From Phycisphaerae bacterium (lineage in GTDB: Bacteria; Planctomycetota; Phycisphaerae; Phycisphaerales; SM1A02): DNA of 64,000 nucleotides. The DNA lies in the NCBI GenBank assembly GCA_002683195.1, contig NYSW01000111.1, positions 13,189-77,188 on the forward strand, written 5' to 3'. Below are positions 9,036 through 18,600 of the stretch, in pieces. The position numbers and the translations under genes are program-made. The stretch's first letter is position 1. Each line of letters begins with the position of its first letter. The notes below the pieces were generated by a model. The model saw nothing but the letters and a program-made list of their open reading frames with translations, ran no database searches and was not told the origin of the DNA.

Positions 9036-10040
9036 TCAGAACTCGACCTTGACGCCTTGGGCCTTCACGGATTCGATGAGGATCTCCAGGGTCTCGAGGG
9101 TGTTGGCGAGGCGGCGAGCCGCATCATCCAGATCCTCGTAGAGCGCCGGGTCGTTCATCAATCGTCCAAGCGTTCCCTGGCCCCCGGAAGCCCGGGTGGC
9201 GAGGGCTCGGACTTCCACCAGCGTGTCGTCCACGGATCCTGCAGTGGCCGCGATTCTTGCGACCAGTGCCGGTGATTCCGCATCGAGGGTGGTGGCCAGA
9301 CGGCTTGCCGCGATCGCTGCGTCGGTGGCTCGCTCGATGAAGAGATTGGCCTTGAACACCGCCTGGGCCGCGTCCTCGCGAAGTTGCGCGTCGCCCAGCC
9401 AGCTTCCGGCCGCAGCGAAGGCCTTGTCCGCTTGTTCGAGGGTTCGATTGACCCGATCGATGGTGGTCCCGAGCCCGGCTCCGTCAGCGCCGCCGGTATC
9501 CACGAGTTCTCTGATCTTTTCACCCAGTTCGCGGTAGGTGCCGGCAAGGGCACCGACTTCGGCGAAACTGTCCGCGATGGGACCCATGCGGATATCAAGG
9601 CTGCCGGCAAGGGTTTCATCGAGTGACTGGAACTCGCCGGTCAGGACCGGGGCTTCGCCGGGATTGAAGGTCAGTCGTTCCGCTTCCGGATCGAGCGAGA
9701 GAATGGCGAGTCGGGTTCCTCCGCCGATCAGGGCCGATTCCACTTTGACCAGATGGTCGACGGGAATCCGGACCCATTCGTCGATTCGGCAGTCCAGTCG
9801 CACCGGCAACGCCTGGTCGATCTGGAGGGTGACGACATCAACGGTGCCGATGGGAACGCCATCGAGGGTGAGTTGGCTTCCGTATCGAAGCCCCCCGGCC
9901 CGATTCAGGCGAATCTCGAGGTCGACCGCCGAGCGGGCGAAATCGCGAAGGGATCCGAAGGCCAGCAGCATCGAAATGGTGGCGGCGGCAGCGAGGATGG
10001 CGGCGATGCCGATGACGGCATCCCGGTATCGATCGTTCAT
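9036..10040 (-). CDS. mlaD: MlaD family MCE-domain lipid-binding protein
   Basis: This substrate-binding component belongs to an MCE/Mla-type ABC system that moves phospholipids between inner and outer membranes. One N-terminal membrane segment (residues ~9-30) anchors it, followed by an MCE domain (IRLNRAGGLRYGSQLTLDGV through about residue 125) and a long helical C-terminal region, Ala/Glu-rich, that may form a tunnel. It is 334 residues, longer than E. coli MlaD (183) and closer to PqiB/LetB or Mce-like single-MCE proteins. It overlaps mlaF by 4 bp (ATGA). The permease partner MlaE is not adjacent. The gene ends towards the bidirectional terminator. Confidence 0.85.
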   Translation of the reverse strand: MNDRYRDAVIGIAAILAAAATISMLLAFGSLRDFARSAVDLEIRLNRAGGLRYGSQLTLDGVPIGTVDVVTLQIDQALPVRLDCRIDEWVRIPVDHLVKVESALIGGGTRLAILSLDPEAERLTFNPGEAPVLTGEFQSLDETLAGSLDIRMGPIADSFAEVGALAGTYRELGEKIRELVDTGGADGAGLGTTIDRVNRTLEQADKAFAAAGSWLGDAQLREDAAQAVFKANLFIERATDAAIAASRLATTLDAESPALVARIAATAGSVDDTLVEVRALATRASGGQGTLGRLMNDPALYEDLDDAARRLANTLETLEILIESVKAQGVKVEF

Positions 10041-10870
10041 GAGACGGTCTTTCCGTTCGGTGTGAGATCGTCGAGGGTATCCGCATCCAAACGGTCGAGA
10101 TTCCCATCTGGGGATTGTCGGCCTTCGAGAAAGCCTCGAACCACTGGATCCTCGCTCACCCGGATCTGATCCGGCGTGCCCCGGGCGCGAACCCGACCCT
10201 GATGAAGCAGGATCATCTGATCCGCCACCTGGAACGCCGAATCAAGGTCATGGGTGACCACCACACTGGTGATGGAGAGTTCCCGCTGAAGGCGGACGAT
10301 GAGGTCATTGATCACATTGGCCCGGATGGGATCCAATCCGGTCGTCGGCTCGTCGTACAGGATGAGTTCCGGTTTCAGGATGATCGCTCGGGCGAGGCCG
10401 ACCCGTTTTCGCATCCCGCCGGAAAGTTCCGCCGGCATTCGATCGAGGGTTTCGGCCAGTCCGACGCGGTCCAGGGTCTCCCGGACCCGTTCCTGAAGGT
10501 CAGGCCCCGCTTGGCCGGTCTCGCGGAGTGGGAAGGCCACGTTGTCCCGAACCGTGAGGCTGTCGAAGAGTGCGGCCTGCTGAAAGAGAAAACCGATTCT
10601 TCGGCGAACCGCCACCAATTGACTCTCGCTGAAGGCGTCGATTCGCTCTCCGTGGAACTGAATCTCACCCCGGTCCGGCCGTAGGAGCCCGACCAGATGC
10701 TTCAGGATCACGCTTTTTCCACATCCACTGGGTCCCATGACCACCAGCGTGCCCCCGACGGGGATCTCCAGATCGATGCCTCGAAGCACCTGACGCCCGT
10801 TGAAGGACTTCCAGACGTCGATCAATCGGAAGACGGGGTGGTCAGGTTCTTGTTCGTCGTTCGGGGCCAT
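10037..10870 (-). CDS. mlaF: Mla-type ABC transporter ATP-binding protein
   Basis: This cytoplasmic ATPase would power the MCE lipid transport complex with MlaD and an MlaE permease. All nucleotide-binding motifs are present: Walker A GPSGCGKS near residue 50, a Q-loop FLFQQAALFDSLTVRDN typical of MlaF, the signature LSGGMRKRV, Walker B LILYDEPTTGLDP, and the switch His in VVVTHDLDSAF. The 277 residues match the family. The ATG at 10870 lacks a clear ribosome site. Only 28 bp separate it from the start of the divergent NUDIX gene at 10899, so their promoters overlap or lie inside the opposite gene. No mlaE is visible on either side. Confidence 0.92.
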   Translation of the reverse strand: MAPNDEQEPDHPVFRLIDVWKSFNGRQVLRGIDLEIPVGGTLVVMGPSGCGKSVILKHLVGLLRPDRGEIQFHGERIDAFSESQLVAVRRRIGFLFQQAALFDSLTVRDNVAFPLRETGQAGPDLQERVRETLDRVGLAETLDRMPAELSGGMRKRVGLARAIILKPELILYDEPTTGLDPIRANVINDLIVRLQRELSITSVVVTHDLDSAFQVADQMILLHQGRVRARGTPDQIRVSEDPVVRGFLEGRQSPDGNLDRLDADTLDDLTPNGKTVS

Positions 10871-10898
10871 GGACGTATCATCGTCGCTGGAGGACCGA

Positions 10899-11480
10899 AT
10901 GCCAACGTCACTCGAAGGAGATCACGCGGATCGTCCCGGCGGAACCGAGGCGCCAAGACGCCTGGTGCACGAAGGGCCGGTCTTCAAGGTTCGTCGAATC
11001 GACTACCTGAATGCTCGCGGAGAGGCGATTCGGAAGGACTTCGTCGAACATCCGGGGGCGATCACCGTGATCCCGGAGGATACGGATGGCACGATTCTCC
11101 TGGTGCGGGTCGGCCGGATCGCGGTGGGGCGATTTTTGCTCGAATTCTGCGCGGGCAAGCTGGAACCGGGCGAGGATCCCGCGGCGGCGGCCGCACGAGA
11201 GCTGGAGGAGGAGGTCGGGCGGCGAGCCGCTCGAATCAGACCCTTGGCGAGTTACCTCACGTCACCCGGTTGTTCGGATGAACGTATTCATGCCTTCCAC
11301 GCCACCGATCTCCAGGAGATTCCGACTCGACTGGAGCCGGGAGAAGAGATCGAAGTGGTCCGCATGAGACCGGATGAGATCGAGGCGGCGATCCGCGAGG
11401 GCCGGATCGAAGATGGCAAGACCATCGCGGCCTGGCACCTCTTTCTCCAACGCCGGGATTCCAGAGAGGGCGAATCGTGA
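10899..11480 (+). CDS. NUDIX hydrolase (ADP-ribose pyrophosphatase-like)
   Basis: This enzyme of about 193 residues hydrolyses a nucleoside diphosphate linked to another moiety, most likely ADP-ribose. The NUDIX box is complete: GKLEPGEDPAAAAARELEEE followed by VG, matching G-x5-E-x7-REUxEExG, with an upstream FLLEF strand. The downstream LASYLTSPGCSDERIHAF segment is typical of ADP-ribose pyrophosphatases. GGAGG at 10889-10893 selects the ATG at 10899 over the earlier ATG at 10869. Its TGA overlaps the next ATG (TGATG), coupling it to the site-2 protease homologue. The exact substrate cannot be read from sequence. Confidence 0.88.
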   Translation: MPTSLEGDHADRPGGTEAPRRLVHEGPVFKVRRIDYLNARGEAIRKDFVEHPGAITVIPEDTDGTILLVRVGRIAVGRFLLEFCAGKLEPGEDPAAAAARELEEEVGRRAARIRPLASYLTSPGCSDERIHAFHATDLQEIPTRLEPGEEIEVVRMRPDEIEAAIREGRIEDGKTIAAWHLFLQRRDSREGES

Positions 11481-12589
11481 TGAATACGGATCAGATCCCT
11501 CCCTCTGCAAGCGACCACCCGTCTTCACATTCGCCCCGGATCGACCAGCCATTGAGCTGGTCGGTGCCCGCGGCCCGAATCGGCGGGGTCACCATCCGCA
11601 TTCATGCCTTCCTGCTCGTCACGATCGTCATCGTCTTGATCCGGGCGGCCTGGCACACCGGAAGCGACTCCTTTCCACTCGGTCCGAGGCCTGCCGGATG
11701 GTTCCTGGCCGCCCTGATCCTGGTGGTGACGATCCATGAACTGGTCACGGTGCTGGTGTCTCGCCGACTCGGCGGACACATGCCCGAGGTCGTCCTCCAA
11801 CCGCTGGGGGGCTTGGATGACGGCGTGCTGCCTCCGGGCTGGCGTCGGGCGGTCATCACGGCTTTGGTCGGACCGTTATCCGCGATCACCATTTCCGTGA
11901 CGGTCGCCGTGGTGATTCTGATCTCGACCGGGGGAGCGGTGGCACCCAATCCATTTTCGCCCGTTTCCGGGCTCTACTCCGTGGAGGTCGCTTCTTCGCC
12001 CTGGCTCGAACCCATCTACATCCTGGGTGCGGTGGCCACCGTGGTGGCCGGGGTGAATCTTCTGCCGGCACCACCCTTTCGAGGGCGGATCCTGTTCGAG
12101 GCCGTACTTCGACCGCAGATGGGAACCACGGCGGCCCGGCGAATGACTCGGCGACTCGGTGTCCTGACCGTGACGGTTCTTCTGATCGTGGGACTCCTCG
12201 GGCTCTGGCTTCTTCCGGTCCTGGTCGGGGCCATGTGTGCCGCGTCCCTCCATCGGGGACGTCGTCAGGCGGCGGTCGAGACTGCGGTCTTCCGGGGCGA
12301 GTCCTGGCCGGATGACGCCTCGTATCCGCCCTCGAATCCGGATCCCGACCCGATGCTTGATCTCCGAACCGACGCCCTCGTCGATCAGGAGGAAGCGGCG
12401 GCGGAGGGCGACCGGAAAAACCGAGAGGCGCTGAAAAGTGGTCGTGCGGATCGCGAAGCCGCTGCTCGGGAAGAGACCGAACTCGATCGGGTCCTCGAAA
12501 AGATCGCGACGGACGGGCTCGATTCCCTCGACCGGCGGGAGCGTCGCCTGCTCGCCAGGGCGACGGAACGGCGACGGGAAGACCCCTGA
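11480..12589 (+). CDS. site-2 protease (M50) homologue with degenerate active site
   Basis: This polytopic membrane protein (369 residues) has the layout of SpoIVFB-type site-2 proteases, but its catalytic residues are lost. The zinc motif HExxH appears as HELVT (residues 86-90), with Thr replacing the second His. The second motif NxxPxxPxDG appears as NLLPAPPFRG (193-202), with Arg replacing the metal-binding Asp. Membrane segments and the GPLSAI loop remain, so the fold is probably intact but without protease activity. After about residue 250 a charged cytoplasmic region ends in a short helical module (LDRVLEKIATDGLDSL) that is repeated in the neighbouring rhomboid. The start overlaps the NUDIX stop. 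It may act as a chaperone or regulator of membrane proteins. Confidence 0.78.
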   Translation: MNTDQIPPSASDHPSSHSPRIDQPLSWSVPAARIGGVTIRIHAFLLVTIVIVLIRAAWHTGSDSFPLGPRPAGWFLAALILVVTIHELVTVLVSRRLGGHMPEVVLQPLGGLDDGVLPPGWRRAVITALVGPLSAITISVTVAVVILISTGGAVAPNPFSPVSGLYSVEVASSPWLEPIYILGAVATVVAGVNLLPAPPFRGRILFEAVLRPQMGTTAARRMTRRLGVLTVTVLLIVGLLGLWLLPVLVGAMCAASLHRGRRQAAVETAVFRGESWPDDASYPPSNPDPDPMLDLRTDALVDQEEAAAEGDRKNREALKSGRADREAAAREETELDRVLEKIATDGLDSLDRRERRLLARATERRREDP

Positions 12590-12618
12590 GTCGGCTTGGT
12601 CGATAGAATCCGCGTCCC

Positions 12619-13917
12619 ATGGGTATCAACGATCGCGATTACGCCCGCCATGACGGCGGCCCCGGAAACCTCGGACAAGGTCCCCGTCGCGGGGGCCTGC
12701 AGTTCCGGAATTGGTCGGTCAACACCTGGCTGATCGCGATCTGCGTCGCGGTCTTCGTCCTCGATCAGTTGCTGCCTCGAATGATGGCACCGGTTCGCTC
12801 CGTTCCGGCGGTGATGATGGATGGGCAACTCGTCCGGCTCCCGGACGGAACGGAACTGGATCCCATCGATCGGTCCCAGATCCGTCTTCCCCGACTCAAC
12901 CAGATCTACGAGGGGCGAGAGGTCCAAGGCGGTCGGATCCGAACGCCGATCTTCCAGGAGGTGGGCGGGGGGTTCGTCAGACAGGACGTCCCCGACCTCC
13001 GTTCCCTGCCGTCGAGCTTTCTGCTTCAGGCGATCCGGGTCGAGGACGGAAAAGCGGTACCCGCGGTCGCCACCGCGACCATTCGAGACAAGAACGGCAA
13101 CTCGGTTCGTGGAGACGTGCTGCTGCTGGAACAGGTCCGGGTGGCGGGTCCCATCTGGGTCTGGGGATATTTCTCGACCTCGACCGCATTGCTGACGCTT
13201 GATCAGTACGTCGGGTTTCGCGGTTTTGAATTCTGGAGGCTCATCACCTTCCAGTTCCTTCACGCCGACCTGACCCATCTGCTTTTCAACATGATCGGCC
13301 TGTACTTCTTCGGAAGCCTGGTCGAGCAGTACCTCGGTTCCAAGCGGTACCTCGCCTTCTATCTGATCTGCGGGATGGCGGGCGCGTGCATGTATCTCAT
13401 GCTCAATCTCGCGGGATGGTCGGTCTTCAGTCTCACCGGTCGCGATCTACCCGTCCTACTGGTCAACGATCCGGGCACGCCATTGGTCGGCGCCAGTGCC
13501 GGCGTGTTCGGGGTGGTCATGGCCAGCGCCTTCCTCGTGCCGAATGCCCGGGTGCTTCTGTTCTTCGTCATACCGATGCGACTGGCCACCCTCGCCTACG
13601 GTCTGGTGGCGGTGGCGCTGCTGTCCGTGTTCTTCGGATCTCAGAACGCCGGCGGTCAGGCCGCTCATATCGGTGGGGCGTTGGCGGGATTCTGGTTCAT
13701 CCGGCATCCGCACTCGCTCCACGGTTTCTTCGACTTCCTGGGGCGATACGACCCGACGAGCAAGAGTGGAGCGGCCTATCGGGCGGGTCGCCTGAAGACT
13801 TCGGGCGCCGTCGCGGATGCGGAAGTGGATCGGATTCTGGCGAAGATCCACGAACAAGGACTTCAGGGGCTGACCGGCAAGGAAAAGAAGATTCTCCGTG
13901 AGGCTTCCAAACGGTGA
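12619..13917 (+). CDS. rhomboid family intramembrane serine protease
   Basis: This is a 432-residue rhomboid protease. The catalytic Ser293 lies in GASAG and the catalytic His350 in AAHIGGALAGF. The conserved loop HADLTHLLFNMIGLYFFG is also present, so it is expected to be active. Between the first membrane segment (residues ~35-52) and the core is an unusual extracytoplasmic insertion of about 130 residues, rich in beta-like segments. The C-terminal tail (VDRILAKIHEQGLQGLTGKE) resembles the DUF6576-type module seen on some rhomboids and the tail of the adjacent site-2 protease homologue. The stop overlaps the tgt GTG (GTGA). Substrates are unknown. Confidence 0.9.
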   Translation: MGINDRDYARHDGGPGNLGQGPRRGGLQFRNWSVNTWLIAICVAVFVLDQLLPRMMAPVRSVPAVMMDGQLVRLPDGTELDPIDRSQIRLPRLNQIYEGREVQGGRIRTPIFQEVGGGFVRQDVPDLRSLPSSFLLQAIRVEDGKAVPAVATATIRDKNGNSVRGDVLLLEQVRVAGPIWVWGYFSTSTALLTLDQYVGFRGFEFWRLITFQFLHADLTHLLFNMIGLYFFGSLVEQYLGSKRYLAFYLICGMAGACMYLMLNLAGWSVFSLTGRDLPVLLVNDPGTPLVGASAGVFGVVMASAFLVPNARVLLFFVIPMRLATLAYGLVAVALLSVFFGSQNAGGQAAHIGGALAGFWFIRHPHSLHGFFDFLGRYDPTSKSGAAYRAGRLKTSGAVADAEVDRILAKIHEQGLQGLTGKEKKILREASKR

Positions 13918-15140
13918 CCACTCCAGACGAATCCGACGCGCCCTGGCATGATCACGGTCCGCTGCGATTCCGGGTCGAAGCCCGCTGCAGCGACAATCAT
14001 GCTCGGCTGGGGACCGTGGACACGCCCCACGGTTCATTCCCCACCCCGGCGTTCATGCCGGTGGCGACCGCCGCCGCGATGAAGGGCGTCCTCCCCCGGC
14101 AGGTGCGCGAGGTGGGAACCGGCATCCTGTTGAACAACGCCTATCACCTGATGCTGCGGCCGGGAATCGAGTTGCTTGAACGATTCGGTGGCACCCATCG
14201 ATTCATGCGATGGGACGGGCCGATTCTCACTGATTCCGGTGGCTATCAGGCCTTTTCGATGTCGGACATCAATGCGATCGATGACGAGGGCGTGACCTTC
14301 AAGTCGTTCATCGACGGCTCCCGGGTCCACCTCGGGCCCGAATCTTCGATGCAGGTTCAGAACGCGATCGGCGCCGACATCATCATGGCGTTCGACGACT
14401 GCCCTCCGTCGCCCCATGCTCGGCACGGCAAGGGGAGTCCTCGGCGGAAGCTCCCGACCCCCGGGGATTGGGCCAGACGGCTGGATGAAGCTCACGAACG
14501 AACCATTCGCTGGCTTGAACGGTGCCGGGTCGCCCATGCCAGATCGAAGGATCAGGCCCTCTTCGGCATCATCCAGGGGGGGACCGATCTTGAGCGGCGG
14601 GATGCCAGCCTCGAGGGAGTCTGTGGGATCGATCTCCCCGGTTACGCGATCGGCGGCGTTGCGGTGGGGGAAGGTCCGGAACTCATTCGGACGGTGGTGG
14701 AACACACCGCACCCCGGATGCCTGCAGACCGGCCCCGATATCTCATGGGGGTCGGATACGAGCGTGACATCGTCATGGCGGTGGCCGCCGGCGTCGACAT
14801 GTTCGACTGTGTGCTGCCGACCAGAAATGGCAGAATGGCCTCCGTCTTCACCCGGACGGGGCCGCTACGGCTCCGGCATGCCCGATTTCGGGACGATCCG
14901 GACCCGATCGACCCCCTTTGTGACTGTCCGGCCTGTGGTGGCGGATTCAGCCGGGCCTACCTTCGCCATTGCTTTTCCGCGGACGAAATGGTGGGGCCGA
15001 TTCTTTGCAGTCTCCATAACCTCCGGCACTTCCAGAACCTGCTGCTGGACATCCGAACCGCCATCCGGGATGATGACTGGTCTTCCCTCTCCGACCGTTG
15101 GCCGGTACTGAATGCCGACCCGGGTCCGGTGAAGCAATGA
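13914..15140 (+). CDS. tgt: tRNA-guanine (queuine/preQ1) transglycosylase
   Basis: Tgt exchanges guanine 34 of GU(N)-anticodon tRNAs for preQ1 in queuosine synthesis. The 408 residues show the TIM-barrel family motifs PVATAAAMKGVLP, ILTDSGGYQAFSM (catalytic Asp region), IMAFDDCPPSP (second active-site Asp), GGVAVGEGPE, and LPTRNGRM. The zinc site is CDCPACGGGFSRAYLRH. The usual DSGGFQ is DSGGYQ and the usual AFDEC is AFDDC, both conservative. The GTG start overlaps the rhomboid stop. yajC and secDF follow, the same tgt-yajC-secDF order found in many bacteria. Confidence 0.95.
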   Translation: MTTPDESDAPWHDHGPLRFRVEARCSDNHARLGTVDTPHGSFPTPAFMPVATAAAMKGVLPRQVREVGTGILLNNAYHLMLRPGIELLERFGGTHRFMRWDGPILTDSGGYQAFSMSDINAIDDEGVTFKSFIDGSRVHLGPESSMQVQNAIGADIIMAFDDCPPSPHARHGKGSPRRKLPTPGDWARRLDEAHERTIRWLERCRVAHARSKDQALFGIIQGGTDLERRDASLEGVCGIDLPGYAIGGVAVGEGPELIRTVVEHTAPRMPADRPRYLMGVGYERDIVMAVAAGVDMFDCVLPTRNGRMASVFTRTGPLRLRHARFRDDPDPIDPLCDCPACGGGFSRAYLRHCFSADEMVGPILCSLHNLRHFQNLLLDIRTAIRDDDWSSLSDRWPVLNADPGPVKQ

Positions 15141-15168
15141 GTCCCTGTCCCTTGACGACCTCGAGATC

Positions 15169-15594
15169 ATGATGAGCATGCTGAACGACGACCACCAAGA
15201 CCTTTCTCTCTTTCTCCTGGCCCAGGCTTCCGACGGAGGCCCGGCCCTCGCGGGAGAAGGCGTGGCGACCACCGAAGGTGGGGCCGGAGCCGCCGGCGAA
15301 CTGTCACCCGCCCCGGGGGGGGACCTGTTCCTGTGGATGGTTCTGCCGCTGATCCTCATGATGATTGCGTTCAGCGTGTTCGGGGGACGCAAGGAGAAGA
15401 AGAAGCGAGATGCTCTTATGGCGAGCATCAAGAAGCACGATCGGGTCCGCACCATCGGCGGCGTGATCGGTTCCATCATCGAAGTGAAGGACGACACCGT
15501 CGTCCTCAAGGTCGATGAAAGCAGCAACACTCGGATGACCTTCAGCCGCGACGCGGTGCAGCAGGTTCTCGATTCCACGGACGCCACGTCCTGA
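15169..15594 (+). CDS. yajC: preprotein translocase subunit YajC
   Basis: YajC is a small accessory subunit of the SecDF-YajC complex. A single membrane segment (LFLWMVLPLILMMIAFSVF, residues ~56-74) is followed by the basic RKEKKKRDALMASIKKHDRV region and the conserved TIGGVIGSIIEVKDDTVVLK core. The N-terminus ahead of the membrane segment is about 55 residues, longer than usual, and Gly/Ala-rich. Two ATGs occur at 15169 and 15172; neither has a clear ribosome site. It sits between tgt and secDF. Confidence 0.93.
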   Translation: MMSMLNDDHQDLSLFLLAQASDGGPALAGEGVATTEGGAGAAGELSPAPGGDLFLWMVLPLILMMIAFSVFGGRKEKKKRDALMASIKKHDRVRTIGGVIGSIIEVKDDTVVLKVDESSNTRMTFSRDAVQQVLDSTDATS

Positions 15595-15628
15595 CCCGAC
15601 GCGCTTTGCGCCTCAGCCTTCGGATCCC

Positions 15629-18600
15629 ATGAACAACATCGGTTTCAAGCTTCTGTCCATCGGACTGCTCGTCGGTTTCTGCCTCTGGTCGGTCATTCCA
15701 CCGGAAAAGAAGATCCGGCTCGGCAAGGACCTTCAAGGCGGCGTGAGCCTGGTCTACGCCGTCAAGGTCGCCGACGGCGCCAACGCCGACGAGGTTCTCG
15801 CCCAGACGATTGACGTGTTGAAGGATCGCGTCAATCCTCAGGGCATCCTCGACATCGGCATGCAACCCGTCGGGCGCGACCGCATCGAGGTCGTGATGCC
15901 GTTGCCCAACGCGCAGGTCCGCGAGTTGCAGGTCGCGTACCGCGACGCACGGGAAGCGGTGATCGCCGAGGCGAGGATCTCCGCCGCCGACCTCGACGCC
16001 GCGCTTGATTCCAGTAACGCGGTCGATCGCTTCGGCGGCGATGAAGCGTCGCGGAAGGCCCAGATCCAAGCACTTCAAGACGCCTGGGAACGCGGGAAGA
16101 CCGCTCGGGCCGAGTTCGCCGCCGCGGAGGCCGATGCCTCCGCTGCTGGTGATGAGGTGTCCATGGGGCTCCTTCTCGACCGGATCGCCACGGCGGAGAT
16201 CGAGGTCGAAGATCTGCGTGGTGCGATCCTCTCCCAGACGCTCCGTGAACAGCGGTTGCTGGAGATCCTGGCCCTTGAAGGCGTCGGTCAGGAACGAAAT
16301 GCAGACGGCAAACTCGATCCCGCCACCAGTGAACGAGCGATGGCCCTCGCCCAGCTCCGGGATGAACTTCCCCATCTGGCGGAATCCCTCGCGGCCCTTG
16401 AAGCCAGTTACGCGGTCTACGAATCGAATAGAACCGGACTCGACGATCCGGAGGATCTCAAGCGACTTCTCCGCGGCGCCGGCGTCCTGGAGTTCCGGAT
16501 CGCGGTTCGTCCCGCCGCTCAGGACGTCCCCATCGATCTGCTCCGCGAGCAGTTGGCGGAACGCGGTCCCAACAACACCGACTCGGTGGTGGCCCGGTGG
16601 TTCGCGATCAACGAGTTGAAGCAGTGGACGGATGAAGGCGATCCCGCGAGCCTCGCGGCACTCGAGGCCGATGCCTCGTCGTACTTTCAGAACCGATACA
16701 ACCTGGTGGCCGAAAGCAAGGACGGTCGCTACTACGTTCTGCTCTACACCACTCCCGATCGGTCGATGACCCACTCCGATGGGGAAGCCTGGGCGATTCG
16801 CAAAGCCGGCCGGACCGTGGATGAACTGGGCCGCCCGGCGGTCTCCTTCGGGCTCGACAAGCCCGGTGGTTCCCGGATGCGGAAGCTCACCACGCCCAAC
16901 GTCAACCAACCGATGGCGATCGTGCTCGACGGCGAGGTGTACACCGCACCGAACCTGAACAGCGCGATCGGATCGAGCGGGGTGATTCAGGGCAGCTTCG
17001 GCGAGCAGGAGATCACCTATCTCATCCGGGTGCTCGCGGCCGGCAGCCTCGAAGCCCGATTGAGTCAGGAGCCGATCTCGACCAGCATCCTCGGCCCCTC
17101 GATCGGACAGGACAACCTCGTCCGAGGACTCGAAGCGGTCGCGATCTCGGTGGCGATCGTCGCCCTGATCATGTTCCTGTACTACTTCGGGGCCGGCCTG
17201 GTCGCTGACATCTCCCTGCTGATCAATGCGGTGATGATCTTCGGCATCATGGCGATGATCGATGGCACCTTCACGCTTCCCGGTCTTGCCGGCATCGCCC
17301 TCACGATCGGCATGGCGGTGGACGCCAACGTGCTCATCTTCGAACGGGTGCGTGAGGAACTGATGAACAACGGCGAGGATCTTCGAACCTCGTTGAGACT
17401 TGGCTTCGGCAAGGCGGCGAGCGCGATTCTCGATGGCAACATCACGAACCTGATCGTCTGCTTCATCCTCTACCAGACCGCCGCGACGGAAGTGAAGGGC
17501 TTCGCCCTGACCCTCGCGATCGGCGTCATGGCGACCCTGTTCACCTCGCTGTTCGTTTCAAGAGTCGTCTTCGCTTTTCTGACCGATGTGATCGGTATCC
17601 GGTCGCTGCCGATGCTGCCCACCGCGGTGCCGGCGATTCACCGGCTGCTCGAGCCGAAGATCAACTGGGTCAGCCTTCGGATTCCGTTGCTCATCGTGAG
17701 TGCCGGTCTCGCCATCGGATCGCTGTTCCTCTTCTTCAGTCGCGGGGCCGACGTTCTCGAGACCGAGTTCCGAGGCGGCGTCAGCGTGGTGATGAGCACC
17801 CGGGATGCCCGCGAGGGTGAAGTCACCGGAACCGAGCGAGAGGCCGAGGGACGACTTCTGGTCTCCCGACTCGATATTGAAAAGATGGTCAACGAGATCG
17901 GCCGCGAAAACGCGTCCGATCCGGTCCTGGCCGAGCTTCAGGGTGCGACGGTGCTCACCGTCGGAACCGCGGATGATCAGGGCCGGGCCGCCGGCTTCCA
18001 GATCAAGGTGGCCAATGCCCCGGGCCTTGGCGACGACGAGAACATCTCCAATCGGGTCGTGGCGGCCCTGGTGGATCAGTTCGGCGACATTCTCGCGGTC
18101 ACCCAGCCGGTGGATTTCGCCGCGGAATCCGCGGACGACCACAGCCCCTACACCTTCTCGCTGGAGCGGCAGACCCTCGCGGAAGCGATCGGTCGCCCCT
18201 CGGCCACGGTCGCGGTGGGTGAGTGGCGGGGGGGAGTCGCGGTGGTGGTCGACGATGTCAGCCCTCCGATCACGGCTTCCGACCTCAGCCAACGGCTGGA
18301 TCGAATGAGGAACCAGCCTGACTTCGCGGACACCCGCGGTCGACGGACCGAAATCATCGGTCTTGATCGAGTCAGCGAAAGCAAGGGAGAGGCGACCTGG
18401 TCGTCCTTCGCGATCATGGTCGCGGACGAGGAGGCTTCCAGCCTGCTCGTCGATCTGGAGACCTGGGATCGAACCCTCGCGGCCCGCGAATTCGAACTGG
18501 TCAGAGCAGCCTTGACGCGGGAAGCGAGCCTCGATCAGGTCTCCAGCTTCTCGCCGAAGGTCGCGGAAAACCTCGCAGCCAGCGCCATCGTGGCGGTCAT

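Noticed and set aside
8961..9040. Inverted repeat GTTCTGATC / GATCAGAAC about 60 bp apart
   Set aside because: Too far apart for a terminator and next to a better hairpin. One arm lies at the mlaD stop, so it is probably chance.
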